A model generated the notes under the pieces. It was given only the letters and a program-made list of their open reading frames with translations, did no database searches and had not been told where the DNA came from. 64,000 nt of DNA, taken from positions 914,335-978,334 of the forward strand of contig OY279575.1 of NCBI GenBank assembly GCA_958267355.1. The letters are read 5' to 3'. A program made the translations under genes and the position numbers. Source of the stretch: an uncultured Alphaproteobacteria bacterium. GTDB lineage: Bacteria; Pseudomonadota; Alphaproteobacteria; JALCBB01. Position 1 is the first letter of the stretch. Every line of letters begins with the position of its first letter. Positions 18,826-27,441 of the stretch are shown here, one piece after another.

Positions 18826-19658
18826 AATTCTTGATCATTGAAGGAAACACTGCCGAAGTGCGGGAAACAGTTAAAACACACTTCAAGCATGACCCTGGGG
18901 TAGATTTCGGACACACACTGCAGAAACTTGCTCCGAACTCCGAGTTTGATGTTTGCTACGGAGCTGACTTAAACCACAAGACTCCGACCTATAAAGAAAT
19001 CCGTGGCTACGATGGAGCGGTTATTGGTGGGTCAGCATTGAATGCTCCGAAAGGTGAGCCTGAGTCGGAGCGGCAGATTACGATAGCGCGTGAAATCTAC
19101 CGCGCGGGAATTCCTTTCTACGGAAGCTGTTGGGGCTTGCAGATGGCAACTCTTGCCGCAGGAGGCAAAGTTGCATCCGCCAAAGGCGGGCGTGAAGTCG
19201 GACAAGCCCATGCCGTGCGGCGTTTGAAATCAGATCATCCGCTTTTGGCGGGCAAACGCGATGTGTACTACGCCATTGCCGTGCATAGCGATGAAGTCTC
19301 GGCGATACCGCCAGACGCAGACTTACTTGCCGAAAATGATCATACGCCAGTTCAGGCATTAGAAATCCGTCACGAAGAAGGCGTGTTTTGGGGTGTGCAA
19401 TATCATCCTGAATATTCGCTTAACCACCTGAGTGGCATTCTGCGGCGTATCGGTGACCAGCTGATAGGCGAAGGCTTCTTTCGCGGTGAAGCTGATTTAG
19501 ACAGCTACGCCACTGACCTTGCAACTCTCTATCAAGATCCAAGCCGCCGTGACTTGGCTTGGCGGTATGGGATCAGCCGCGATGTAATCAACGATGATTT
19601 TCGCACCCGCGAGCTTAGCAACTGGATTGAACACGCGGTAAGGCCTGCCGCCCACTAA
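18813..19658 (+). CDS. Class I glutamine amidotransferase (GMP synthase-like)
   Basis: 281-residue protein with a triad-type glutaminase domain: the nucleophile Cys106 in YGSCWGLQMA and His198/Glu200 in GVQYHPEYS. It has no synthetase domain, so it is not GuaA. The family includes stand-alone enzymes that transfer ammonia from glutamine or hydrolyse gamma-glutamyl compounds. The exact substrate is unknown. A C-terminal extension of about 70 helical residues after the catalytic domain is unusual for a bare glutaminase. Its stop codon lies in the first unit of a 17-bp repeat array. The start is set by family similarity. See the mini-frame at 18799. Confidence 0.75.
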   Translation: MRNLKFLIIEGNTAEVRETVKTHFKHDPGVDFGHTLQKLAPNSEFDVCYGADLNHKTPTYKEIRGYDGAVIGGSALNAPKGEPESERQITIAREIYRAGIPFYGSCWGLQMATLAAGGKVASAKGGREVGQAHAVRRLKSDHPLLAGKRDVYYAIAVHSDEVSAIPPDADLLAENDHTPVQALEIRHEEGVFWGVQYHPEYSLNHLSGILRRIGDQLIGEGFFRGEADLDSYATDLATLYQDPSRRDLAWRYGISRDVINDDFRTRELSNWIEHAVRPAAH

Positions 19659-19722
19659 TCCTTGAAGTGCGCTAATCCGTGAAGTGCACTAATCCTTGAA
19701 GTGCGCTAATCCGTGAAGCACA
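19655..19722. repeat. 17-bp tandem repeat, four units
   Basis: Four consecutive 17-bp units of the form CTAATCCTTGAAGTGCG alternate between CTT and CGT in the middle. The first unit contains the stop codon of the amidotransferase gene (TAA at 19656-19658). The array separates two convergent genes. No terminator hairpin is obvious. Confidence 0.85.
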
Positions 19723-19751
19723 CGCCCAAAGGGATTAGCTCCTTATAGCTC

Positions 19752-21107
19752 CTAGCCCAAAGCTGCTCTAAGTGCGGTGCGGAATTCGGCAAACGGATTA
19801 TCAACTGTTTCGCCCTGCTTTTCTTGCTGACTGGCTTCTGCTGCTGAGATGGCAATTGCCCAGCCCAAAATAGAAGAAGTTGCATTCTGCACCGAGCCCA
19901 AGCCACTGGGTGCATCTGCCCGCAAGGGCAAGACCAGAGTCGGACAACAAAACAGTGCAACACCAATTGTCTGCAGGGCTTGTGTCATATCTTCTGGGCT
20001 TTGTAAGAATTTACGCTCCCGCAGTGCCTGAAGCAGTGGGAGCCAAATCTGCTCCACCTTGCTTGTCAAAATCCCTGTGCGAATGGGCGAGACTTGCCAG
20101 TTGTGTTCTACGACCAATAGCCCTGCTTCTTGATGGGCTGAGACGGTAAAAGCCGACTCTGCTCTATTGGGTTCGTAGAGCCAAAATGGGTGGGCGAAAG
20201 TATTGTGAAAAGTTGCCTTTACCTCTGCTAGGAGTGCAGGCATATTCCGCCCCGCAAAAGCAGGGTCAAAATAGCGCAAGGATAGCGAGCTATTGGCTCC
20301 ATCTTTAGAAGCAAAAATATTTGCGTTGTGTGCATCTCCGTGGGCGACAACACCGCCATAGCGGGCAAGTGCGACAGGAGATAAAAGCTTAACCGCACGG
20401 GCAAACAGCTCGGCGATAGAAACTTCATACTTGAGCCCATTGATACGCCACTGCAAACGCGAAAAGCTTTCCCAATCCAATAGTGTGCCATCGGGCAAGG
20501 CGAAGTCCTGCCCCTGATAGAAACGCGCAACCCGCCCCCCAAGTTTTGCGGAATCTTCTCCTTCAACAAGCCGCCAATAAAACAGGCGGTGAATTGGTTC
20601 TGCTGTGCTTTCTTGGCTACTAATCTTGTGTAGGGTCTGACAAAGTATTTCACCAACTTTCAGGTCTAGTTTCTGTTGTGCGGCAATTAGTGGCTCAATT
20701 TCTTTTGTGTCGGATGCATCGTCTTCCGTAGCCCGACACAGATCCGAAAAGCGCGGATCCGCGACACGGCGATAGAGCAAGATTTGCCACCCTGCTTCAC
20801 GACTGGCAAAAAGCGGAGTCTCTACGGGCAAGCCCGCTTCTTGTAAAATTCCTGCGTTGTAATACTCCCCTGCTGTGATTGTTTCTTCGCCTTCTTCTTG
20901 GTGAAACTTGAAAAAATACTCCGAGTTATCTGCTGTCGTGACAAATCCGTTGAGCGAGTTAAGGCTATAGACATCACGCCGTAGTTCCAGCGACTGTACT
21001 TCCAGCGCAAACAAACGCCGCAAGACTTCGGCGATGCACTGTTCTGCCGCTGTTGACTTTCCTGCTTGGGCAAGGCGGCGTGCCTTAGCAAGCGGCGATT
21101 CACTCAT
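19752..21107 (-). CDS. APH-like phosphotransferase of unknown substrate
   Basis: 451-residue protein with the aminoglycoside/choline kinase fold. The catalytic loop VVAHGDAHNANIF (HGDxHxxN) is at about 291-303, followed by a metal-binding segment RYFDPAFAG. The N-terminal lobe carries YFFKFHQEEGEETITAGEYY, with the ATP-lysine and Glu candidates. Such kinases modify small molecules. Nothing here identifies the acceptor. The start is 9 bases from the stop of the HisD-like gene, so the two are probably co-transcribed and may act in one pathway. Confidence 0.7.
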   Translation of the reverse strand: MSESPLAKARRLAQAGKSTAAEQCIAEVLRRLFALEVQSLELRRDVYSLNSLNGFVTTADNSEYFFKFHQEEGEETITAGEYYNAGILQEAGLPVETPLFASREAGWQILLYRRVADPRFSDLCRATEDDASDTKEIEPLIAAQQKLDLKVGEILCQTLHKISSQESTAEPIHRLFYWRLVEGEDSAKLGGRVARFYQGQDFALPDGTLLDWESFSRLQWRINGLKYEVSIAELFARAVKLLSPVALARYGGVVAHGDAHNANIFASKDGANSSLSLRYFDPAFAGRNMPALLAEVKATFHNTFAHPFWLYEPNRAESAFTVSAHQEAGLLVVEHNWQVSPIRTGILTSKVEQIWLPLLQALRERKFLQSPEDMTQALQTIGVALFCCPTLVLPLRADAPSGLGSVQNATSSILGWAIAISAAEASQQEKQGETVDNPFAEFRTALRAALG

Positions 21108-21116
21108 TGTGGTTGG

Positions 21117-22517
21117 TTATGGCTCGTTACGGCTTGGCGGCGGAGTTTCCACTCCGTCCAAACCTTCCAGCAGGGGCAGACGTGCATCGGACACAGCCCG
21201 TGCATGGGCACTGAAGCCTTCGTAGCGGGCTAGGCGTTCTGCGTGTTTGGCGAGTGCGGGATAGCCCTGCTTGGTGACGAAGCCTACCGAAGTGCGTTTC
21301 ATATAATCAAACACTGAAAGCGGAGATGCATATTGTGCTTTGGCTCCTGTTGGCAGGATTGCATTTGCGCCTAAGACAAAATTGCCCAGTGGCACGGGGG
21401 TATGTGCGCCGAGCAAGATTTCTCCTGCGTTGCGGATAAAGTCTAAGTGCTTGAAAGGGTCAGTGGACAAAATTTCTAAGTGCTCGGGAGCATAATCGTT
21501 GATGAACTGGTACGCTGTTTCGGCATCGGGGACAAGCAAGATTCCGCCTTGTTTGCCACTTAGCACGGCTGACGAAAAGGCGACGCGGTTTGCGTCCATT
21601 TCTGCCCATAATTTCGGAAGTGCATTGGCGGCGGCGTTGGCTACGGCTGTGTCTGTGGTGACTAGGTATGCTGATGAGTCGGCTCCGTGTTCGGCTTCTA
21701 CGAGCAGATCCATTGCTGCTAGTTCGCCTCCGACTGAGCCATCGGCGAAGACAATTGCTTCGCTGGGTCCTGCTGGAACTCCTGGATCAATTTTGTCTGC
21801 TAACAGGCGGCGTGCGGCTGCGACCCACGGGCTTCCAGGCCCCAAGATCCTTGGACACTTCGGCACGGTTTCGGTGCCGTGGGCGACTGCGGCGACGGCT
21901 TGGGCTCCACCCACTAGATAAATCTCAATTGCTCCTGTGCCGAACGCGGCTATAGCATTTGCTGCCGCTAGCGTTGCGGTATCGCATGTTCCGTCTGCCC
22001 CTGGTGGAGTTAGTACGACAATTCGTTTTACGCCTGCGACTAGGGCAGGTATGACTGTCATCAGAAACACGCTAGGAAAAGCCCCTTTGCCGCGTGGCAC
22101 ATAACACGCCACCTGTTCTAGCGGGGAAGTGCGTTCGCCTGCGAAGGCTCCTTGGCGGATTTCGTGGAGCCAGAACGACTCGGGCAGCTGGTCTTTGTGG
22201 AAGCGGCGAATACTCTCGGAGGCAAAGGCGATGGCTTCGCGCACTTCTTCGTCCAGCCTGTCGGGAGCAGCGGTGATTTGCTCGTCCGAGACCCTGATGG
22301 AATCGCGGGTAAACGAATCGGCTTTATCCAGCTCTTGAGCGAATCGCACGAGTGCTGAATCGCCTTCTTCGCGGACTGCCTGAATGATTTGTTCTGCTTT
22401 GGCTAGATATTCGCTCAGATCGCTCTCAGTGCGTCGTAGAAGCGCGAATCGCTCTTCTGGGGGTAGATCTACCCAATTCAGGCGGCGGGGCGCTGGAGGG
22501 CTATTAGAAGCGTTCAT
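21117..22517 (-). CDS. HisD-family dehydrogenase, probably not true histidinol dehydrogenase
   Basis: 466-residue member of the histidinol dehydrogenase family: YVPRGKGAFPSVFLMTVIPALVAG, VGGAQAVAAVAHGTETV, AGPSEAIVFAD and APEHLEIL are clear. In E. coli HisD the zinc ligands are Gln259, His262, Asp360 and His419. The aligned residues here are Glu274, His277, Asn379 (LGNFVLGANAILPT) and His438, so two ligands differ. The usual NHVLPT is NAILPT. The catalytic Glu-His pair (345-346) is kept. Paralogues of this type include sulfopropanediol dehydrogenase (HpsN). No other his gene is nearby, and the partner gene is a small-molecule kinase. I infer an alcohol dehydrogenase of unknown substrate. A divergent true HisD remains possible. 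Confidence 0.7.
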   Translation of the reverse strand: MNASNSPPAPRRLNWVDLPPEERFALLRRTESDLSEYLAKAEQIIQAVREEGDSALVRFAQELDKADSFTRDSIRVSDEQITAAPDRLDEEVREAIAFASESIRRFHKDQLPESFWLHEIRQGAFAGERTSPLEQVACYVPRGKGAFPSVFLMTVIPALVAGVKRIVVLTPPGADGTCDTATLAAANAIAAFGTGAIEIYLVGGAQAVAAVAHGTETVPKCPRILGPGSPWVAAARRLLADKIDPGVPAGPSEAIVFADGSVGGELAAMDLLVEAEHGADSSAYLVTTDTAVANAAANALPKLWAEMDANRVAFSSAVLSGKQGGILLVPDAETAYQFINDYAPEHLEILSTDPFKHLDFIRNAGEILLGAHTPVPLGNFVLGANAILPTGAKAQYASPLSVFDYMKRTSVGFVTKQGYPALAKHAERLARYEGFSAHARAVSDARLPLLEGLDGVETPPPSRNEP

Positions 22518-22875
22518 ACGGCGACTCGTGGTTGGTGGGGGGTTAGTGGCGGGGGCTAGTGATAGGGGCTAATGGCACGGGGTTAATGGTGGGGGCTAGT
22601 GGTAGGGGCTAGTGGTGTGGGCTAGTGGTAGGGGCAAGCGACAGGGAAACAGCGTAGAAGCGGCACAGAAACGGCACGGAAACAGTGGGGGCAAGAAATG
22701 CCAATATAGCCCTCTAGTTCTTATCCCGCCAAAGCGGCAAATTGACTGAATTTTCCACCGATTAGAAACGGGAACAAACAATGAATAAATGCTATGGTTT
22801 CAGGACTGAATTACCTCAAAACACCCAAAGCCCCTACCCTCCCCTCCCTACCCTAAAGCCCCAAGGAACCAAGCC
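22518..22875. repeat. Spacer with GGGGCTAGTGGTA tandem array
   Basis: Between the HisD-like gene and the divergent methyltransferase gene lies an array of about eight 12-14 bp units of the type GGGGCTAGTGGTA (about 22535-22640). The rest (22641-22875) is unique, with ACGGAAACAG-type short repeats. A ribosome binding site AAGGAA precedes ATG 22876. No gene seen. Confidence 0.7.
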
Positions 22876-23445
22876 ATGCCCTCTGACAATCTGCCAATCC
22901 GCTGGAATCAAACCGCCACTTCAATCGGCACACTTGCCGTAGCCGCCAGCGAACGCGGAGTCGTTTGCGTAGTTCTACAGCCCACACCAAAGCTTCAAAG
23001 TGGAAGCCGTACGATTGCCGATGTAGAAACCCAGCTTGCCAAGCGGCTTGCCTCTGCCACTCTGCATCGTGTTGAAGGTGATGCACAGCTGAATGACTGG
23101 CTTGGTTTGATTGTCAGGGCTGTGGAGTCTCCGCCTGTTGATCTTTCGTCTGTGCCGTTGGATGCAGATGGCACAGACTTTCAGCACAGGGTTTGGGATG
23201 CACTGATGCAGATTGGCTCGGGCGAAACCCTGACCTACGGAGAAGTTGCAAAGCGCATTGGCAAATCAGGCGGAGCCCAAGCCGTAGGTGCAGCCTGCGG
23301 AGCCAATCCGACTCCGTTTCTTGTTCCGTGTCATCGGGTTTTGGCGGCGGGCAACAAGCTTAACGACTTCTACTACGGAGTCGGCATTAAAGACACTCTG
23401 CTACGCCGTGAAGCACAAGACAAAGCCACAAGCCTTGCGGCTTAG
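22876..23445 (+). CDS. ogt: Methylated-DNA-protein cysteine methyltransferase
   Basis: Suicide repair protein that takes alkyl groups from O6-alkylguanine. It has 189 residues. An N-terminal Ogt-like domain is followed by the conserved DNA-binding domain: GTDFQHRVWDALMQIGSGETLTYGEVAKRIGK, then GAACGANPTPFLVPCHRV with acceptor Cys152. The downstream segment AAGNKLNDFYYGVGIKDTLLRRE fits the family. There is no AraC domain, so it is Ogt rather than full-length Ada. Confidence 0.9.
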   Translation: MPSDNLPIRWNQTATSIGTLAVAASERGVVCVVLQPTPKLQSGSRTIADVETQLAKRLASATLHRVEGDAQLNDWLGLIVRAVESPPVDLSSVPLDADGTDFQHRVWDALMQIGSGETLTYGEVAKRIGKSGGAQAVGAACGANPTPFLVPCHRVLAAGNKLNDFYYGVGIKDTLLRREAQDKATSLAA

Positions 23446-23461
23446 TCTTTGCCTTTAAAAG

Positions 23462-23523
23462 CCCAGCTAGAATAAAAACCCAGCTAGAATAAAAGCCTAG
23501 CTAGAATAAAAGCCTAGCTAGAA
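23462..23523. repeat. 17-bp tandem repeat between ogt and rodA
   Basis: About 3.5 units of CCCAGCTAGAATAAAAG / CCTAGCTAGAATAAAAG, each 17 bp. The last partial unit contains the rodA stop codon (complement of CTA at 23518-23520). It lies between convergent genes. Confidence 0.85.
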
Positions 23524-24738
23524 GCCAAGCTTTGATCTGCGGCGAGTCCGTCCGAAAGTTTCATCGCGGGCTTGGCTTGCGCTAATCACAAGCCCCAAGG
23601 ACAAAAACACCGCCAAGGTTACTGTGCCGCCAAAAGACAAAAGCGGCAGGGGTACACCGACAACGGGTAGCAGACCTGACACCATTCCGATATTGATAAA
23701 AACATAAGAAGCCAAGTTCAGGCACAAGCCCGAGACCAAAACTTTAGAGAAGAAATTTCTGCATCGTACGGCGATTAACAGCAGGGCAATAAAGAAAAAC
23801 AGATAAAAGCCGATTAGCGTAGCTCCGCCGATTAAGCCGAATTCTTCTGCTAGGGTGGTGAAGATAAAATCGGTGTGTTTTTCGGGTAGAAAGTCCAGCT
23901 GTGCCTGTGTGCCTTCCAGAAAGCCTTTGCCAGAAATCCCGCCTGAGCCGAGAGCAATTTTGGACTGCAAAATATGATAGCCCGAGCCTAAGGGATCCGA
24001 TTCAGGATTCAAAAAAGTCAAAACCCGCCGTTGCTGGTACTCGTGCAACTGTGCCCACAACAGGGGAGCCGAAGCCACAAGCCCGCAGGCACCAATTAAA
24101 AAATACGCCCAATGCAACCCTGCCATAAAGATCATAGAAATTCCCAGCACTGCCAAGATTAGCCCTGTGCCTAAATCGGGCTGACGCAAGACCAGAAGCA
24201 CAGGTATGACAATCAGCAACAGCGGTGGTAACAGAAGCCAAGGCTTGCGACTTACCTCTCCGTGGCGGAATCCGCTGAACCAACGGGCTAAGACGACAAT
24301 GAGTGCAATTCGCATTAGCTCTGAAGGCTGAATTTGCAACGAGCCGAAGATTGGTAGCCAACGCGTTGCTTGATTGACTGTCACACCAAACCACTCGGTT
24401 GCGACAAGTAGTCCGACTCCTAAAAACCACCCTACCCAGGCAAGGCGGTACCACAGCCGCAATGGCAGGGAAGCCACCAAGATCGCGATTGCCAATCCGA
24501 GCAAGACCCGCATGGCTTGGGCTTCGGCCCATGGTTGCCATGAACCCCCTGCGACTGAGTATAAGATCAGAACTCCGAAGCCAGCGATTGCTAGTACCCA
24601 GAACAGCAGAAACAAGTGCGCTCCTTGAAGCAAAGCACTTGATAGTGGATTCCGTGGGCGGGCTGAAGATGCACTTTCTCCGTAGGAAGAATAGCCTTCG
24701 AAAAGCGCATCACGGCGAAATGGATTCAACAGCGTCAC
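23518..24738 (-). CDS. mrdB: Rod-shape SEDS peptidoglycan glycosyltransferase RodA
   Basis: Integral membrane SEDS-family polymerase that works with PBP2 to make side-wall peptidoglycan. It has 406 residues, a GTG start, about ten transmembrane helices and the SEDS motifs (RQPDLGTGLILAVLGI, EKHTDFIFTTLAEEFGLIGG, GVPLPLLSFGGT). The order mreB-mreC-mreD-mrdA-mrdB on one strand is a standard elongasome cluster. Unusually, a 93-bp spacer mostly made of 17-bp repeats separates it from mrdA. Confidence 0.93.
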   Translation of the reverse strand: MTLLNPFRRDALFEGYSSYGESASSARPRNPLSSALLQGAHLFLLFWVLAIAGFGVLILYSVAGGSWQPWAEAQAMRVLLGLAIAILVASLPLRLWYRLAWVGWFLGVGLLVATEWFGVTVNQATRWLPIFGSLQIQPSELMRIALIVVLARWFSGFRHGEVSRKPWLLLPPLLLIVIPVLLVLRQPDLGTGLILAVLGISMIFMAGLHWAYFLIGACGLVASAPLLWAQLHEYQQRRVLTFLNPESDPLGSGYHILQSKIALGSGGISGKGFLEGTQAQLDFLPEKHTDFIFTTLAEEFGLIGGATLIGFYLFFFIALLLIAVRCRNFFSKVLVSGLCLNLASYVFINIGMVSGLLPVVGVPLPLLSFGGTVTLAVFLSLGLVISASQARDETFGRTRRRSKLGF

Positions 24739-24806
24739 TGTGCTTACCCTGTGTCTGTGCTTACCCTGTGTCTGTGCTTACCCTGTGTCTGTACTTACCC
24801 TGTGTT
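24739..24806. repeat. 17-bp tandem repeat between mrdA and rodA
   Basis: Four units of TGTGCTTACCCTGTGTC in direct repeat. The array ends against the rodA GTG start codon (complement of 24736-24738), so on the minus strand it lies just before the rodA start and includes its ribosome binding region. A run of nine T and a degenerate fifth unit follow to 24845, inside the 3' end of mrdA. Confidence 0.88.
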
Positions 24807-24831
24807 TGTGCCTTTTTTTTTGCGTTTGTGC

Positions 24832-26868
24832 TTATCCTGCGTTTGTTCTGTACGGCACGCGATATCCGCCTTGGTTATGCGAAGCGGAAGAAACTGTGCG
24901 CTGGGCTCGCAACAGCAAGTCACGAACAATCGGAGCCGCCGCCGCTGAACCACTACCGCCATGCTCCACCACAACAGCCGCCGCAAACCGCGGAGCATAA
25001 ACAGGCGCATAGCCGATAAACAGCGCGTGGTCTCGTCGGCGCCATGGCAGGTCTTCGTTTTTCACCACGCCTTGTTCGCGTTCGGCGACGGAAATTCTCC
25101 GTACTTGGCTGGTTCCTGTTTTGCCTGCCATTTCCAATCCTTCGTCACCGATGCGGTGGCGAAAAGCTGTGCCGCCTTGTTCGTTGACGACTCCGTCTAG
25201 GGCATCGCGCACGAAGGCCAGGTGGTGTGGCATAACCGCCAGCGGACGTGGTGGCGGTGGGCGTAGTGTTGTGCGCCGTTCGCGCCGTAAAAGTTGCGGA
25301 GCTGCAGCCCCTCGCGCCCGTGAGTCACGTACTAGCACGGGAGACACCGCCATACCCGAAGCCAAACGCGCTGCCATGACTGCTAGTTGTAGGGGGGTTG
25401 CAAGTATAAATCCTTGGCCGATGGACAGGTTTACGGTTTCTCCTTCGTGCCATGGTTCGTTGTAGGTATCGCGTTTCCATTCCCGCGATGGAATTAATCC
25501 TGTTACTTCGTGTGCCAAGCCGATTCCTGTTTTTTCGCCGAGTCCGAGCAGGTATGCGGCTTGGGCGATTTTTTCTAAGCCGGCTGAAAGTCCTAGACGA
25601 TAGAAGTACACATCGCAGGATTGTTGCATTGCGCGGCGCATATCCATGCGTCCGTGTCCGCCTTTTTTCCAGCAGTGGAAGCGATGCGAGCCGAGTTCAA
25701 AATGCCCTGGACAAAAGAATTCTGTGCTGGGTGTGAGTCCGCTCTGCAGGGCGGCTAGAGCGATTACGGGCTTGATGGTAGAGCCGGGTGCATATTGTCC
25801 TGCGATTGCCTTATTGGTTAGCGGATGCAACGGGTCTGCTTGTAGGCTTTGCCATTTCTTAGATGAAATTCCTTCTGAAAAGATCTGTGGCTCGGTTGCA
25901 GGATACGAAGCCATTGCCAAGACATCACCGCGCCGTACATCCAAGACTACGGCGGCGGAGCTGCGTTCGCGTTGTAGGGCTTGCCAGGCGTAGCGTTGCA
26001 TATCGGCGTCTAGGGTGGTTTTCAGGTCTTGTCCTGGCTCTCCTTCGGTGCGCGAGAGCTCACGTACGCTGCGTCCGCTGGCATTGACTTCTAGTTCTAC
26101 GGCTCCGGGTCTTCCTTGCAGAAATGGTTCGTATCTTCCTTCTAGCCCGCTACGTCCGACTCGAATACCTGGCACGCGGCGAATTTTCGGATAGAGTCGC
26201 TCGTCTTCTTCACTTGGGCGTGTGACATAGCCCGTGACATGTCCTATTCCTGCCTGTCCGACATAGTCGCGTTTGGAGTCCACCACGGTGTGCATTCCGC
26301 TTAAGCGGTAGGCATTGACTTCAACGGTGCTGACTTCTCGCCAGCTTAGGTCTTGGCGAAAGACCATTGGCAAATGGCGTGGATGATTTTCATAGGCCGC
26401 GAGTAGTTTTTGTACTTCTCGGTCAGAGAAAGACAAAAGCCGTGCGACTTCTTTTAGGTTTGCGATGAACATGGCTTTGTCTTCGCCTTGTTCGGGTACA
26501 TGGATTAGCGACCAGCTTGGGCGTTCTTCGGCTAGGGTAAGATTGTTTCTGTCTAATATCCGCCCCCGTGGAGCAGGCGTTAACAAAAGCTGAATGCGAT
26601 TTCTATCTGCGAGCAGCTGGTAGCGTTCAGCATCTTGGATTTGCAGTTTATGCAACCGTGTAACTAGCCCTGCTGTGACCAGACACTGCACGCCTCCAAC
26701 TAATAGAACGCGGCGCGTGAATTGTCTGTCTCGTGCTTTAATCTCGTCCCGTGCGCCCAAGATAGGGCTTGGCTTGTGTCTGCGGCTTGTTCTGCTGTTT
26801 CGCTCAAAGCGAAATCGCCGCCCTGTGCTTTTGAAGCTGTGCCGTCTTTTGCTGTTCCAGTGTGCCAT
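24832..26868 (-). CDS. mrdA: Penicillin-binding protein 2 (elongasome transpeptidase)
   Basis: Class B PBP that cross-links side-wall peptidoglycan with RodA. The start ATG 26868 lies 4 bases after the mreD stop with GGAAG upstream. This gives 678 residues; the longer frame adds 17 residues overlapping mreD. A basic cytoplasmic tail (1-50) precedes one membrane helix (about 53-72). The active-site motifs are S363-T-I-K366, S417-C-D419 and K583-T-G-T-S. The C-terminal 15 residues are encoded partly by repeat-like sequence next to the spacer array. Confidence 0.93.
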   Translation of the reverse strand: MAHWNSKRRHSFKSTGRRFRFERNSRTSRRHKPSPILGARDEIKARDRQFTRRVLLVGGVQCLVTAGLVTRLHKLQIQDAERYQLLADRNRIQLLLTPAPRGRILDRNNLTLAEERPSWSLIHVPEQGEDKAMFIANLKEVARLLSFSDREVQKLLAAYENHPRHLPMVFRQDLSWREVSTVEVNAYRLSGMHTVVDSKRDYVGQAGIGHVTGYVTRPSEEDERLYPKIRRVPGIRVGRSGLEGRYEPFLQGRPGAVELEVNASGRSVRELSRTEGEPGQDLKTTLDADMQRYAWQALQRERSSAAVVLDVRRGDVLAMASYPATEPQIFSEGISSKKWQSLQADPLHPLTNKAIAGQYAPGSTIKPVIALAALQSGLTPSTEFFCPGHFELGSHRFHCWKKGGHGRMDMRRAMQQSCDVYFYRLGLSAGLEKIAQAAYLLGLGEKTGIGLAHEVTGLIPSREWKRDTYNEPWHEGETVNLSIGQGFILATPLQLAVMAARLASGMAVSPVLVRDSRARGAAAPQLLRRERRTTLRPPPPRPLAVMPHHLAFVRDALDGVVNEQGGTAFRHRIGDEGLEMAGKTGTSQVRRISVAEREQGVVKNEDLPWRRRDHALFIGYAPVYAPRFAAAVVVEHGGSGSAAAAPIVRDLLLRAQRTVSSASHNQGGYRVPYRTNAG

Positions 26869-26872
26869 CGGA

Positions 26873-27391
26873 TTAGTCTTCTTCCCGCTCTGTGACTGTG
26901 AGGGCAAGCAGTGAAGCAATCCACGGATAGACCGCCAAGGTCAGTGCGATCTGTATTGTCAAAGCTGAAAAAGGTATTAAAGACGCGGCAAGCAGGCTTG
27001 CGACGAGCCACACCAGCCAAGTGATTACAAAAGTTGTGACTGCAACGATAAGCCACAGGCTGGTAAAGCGTGAAAAGCGGACATGCGAGGCAAGAAAGCT
27101 TAGGCATCCGTGTAGCAACAGGTACAAAAGCGCGTGGAAGCCAAGGGGTGCGCCATAGAGTGCATCTCCGAGCAGGCCTAAAACCAACAGGACAACAAGC
27201 GAAAACCGCCGCTCGGTGGAATACGACCAATGAAGTACAGCGGCGAGTCCGAGCATAGGCATTGGCAGGGCATTGCCGAGCCAAGCTTCTAAAGTAATTG
27301 ACAGCACCATGAACAGAAGCACTGAAAGTGCTGCCCAAAAGTGTACGGCTAAAACGCTTGCATGGCGCAGACGCAGACTTGGTACGATCAT
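26873..27391 (-). CDS. mreD: Rod-shape-determining membrane protein MreD
   Basis: 172-residue hydrophobic protein with about five transmembrane helices, in its usual place between mreC and mrdA. MreD sequences are poorly conserved. The call rests on topology, size and position. It belongs to the elongasome that links MreB filaments to PBP2/RodA. Confidence 0.85.
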   Translation of the reverse strand: MIVPSLRLRHASVLAVHFWAALSVLLFMVLSITLEAWLGNALPMPMLGLAAVLHWSYSTERRFSLVVLLVLGLLGDALYGAPLGFHALLYLLLHGCLSFLASHVRFSRFTSLWLIVAVTTFVITWLVWLVASLLAASLIPFSALTIQIALTLAVYPWIASLLALTVTEREED

Positions 27392-27441
27392 TTACTTCTC
27401 CCTACGCTCTTGGGGCAAGAGCGGTGTGGCGGTGTTGGGTA

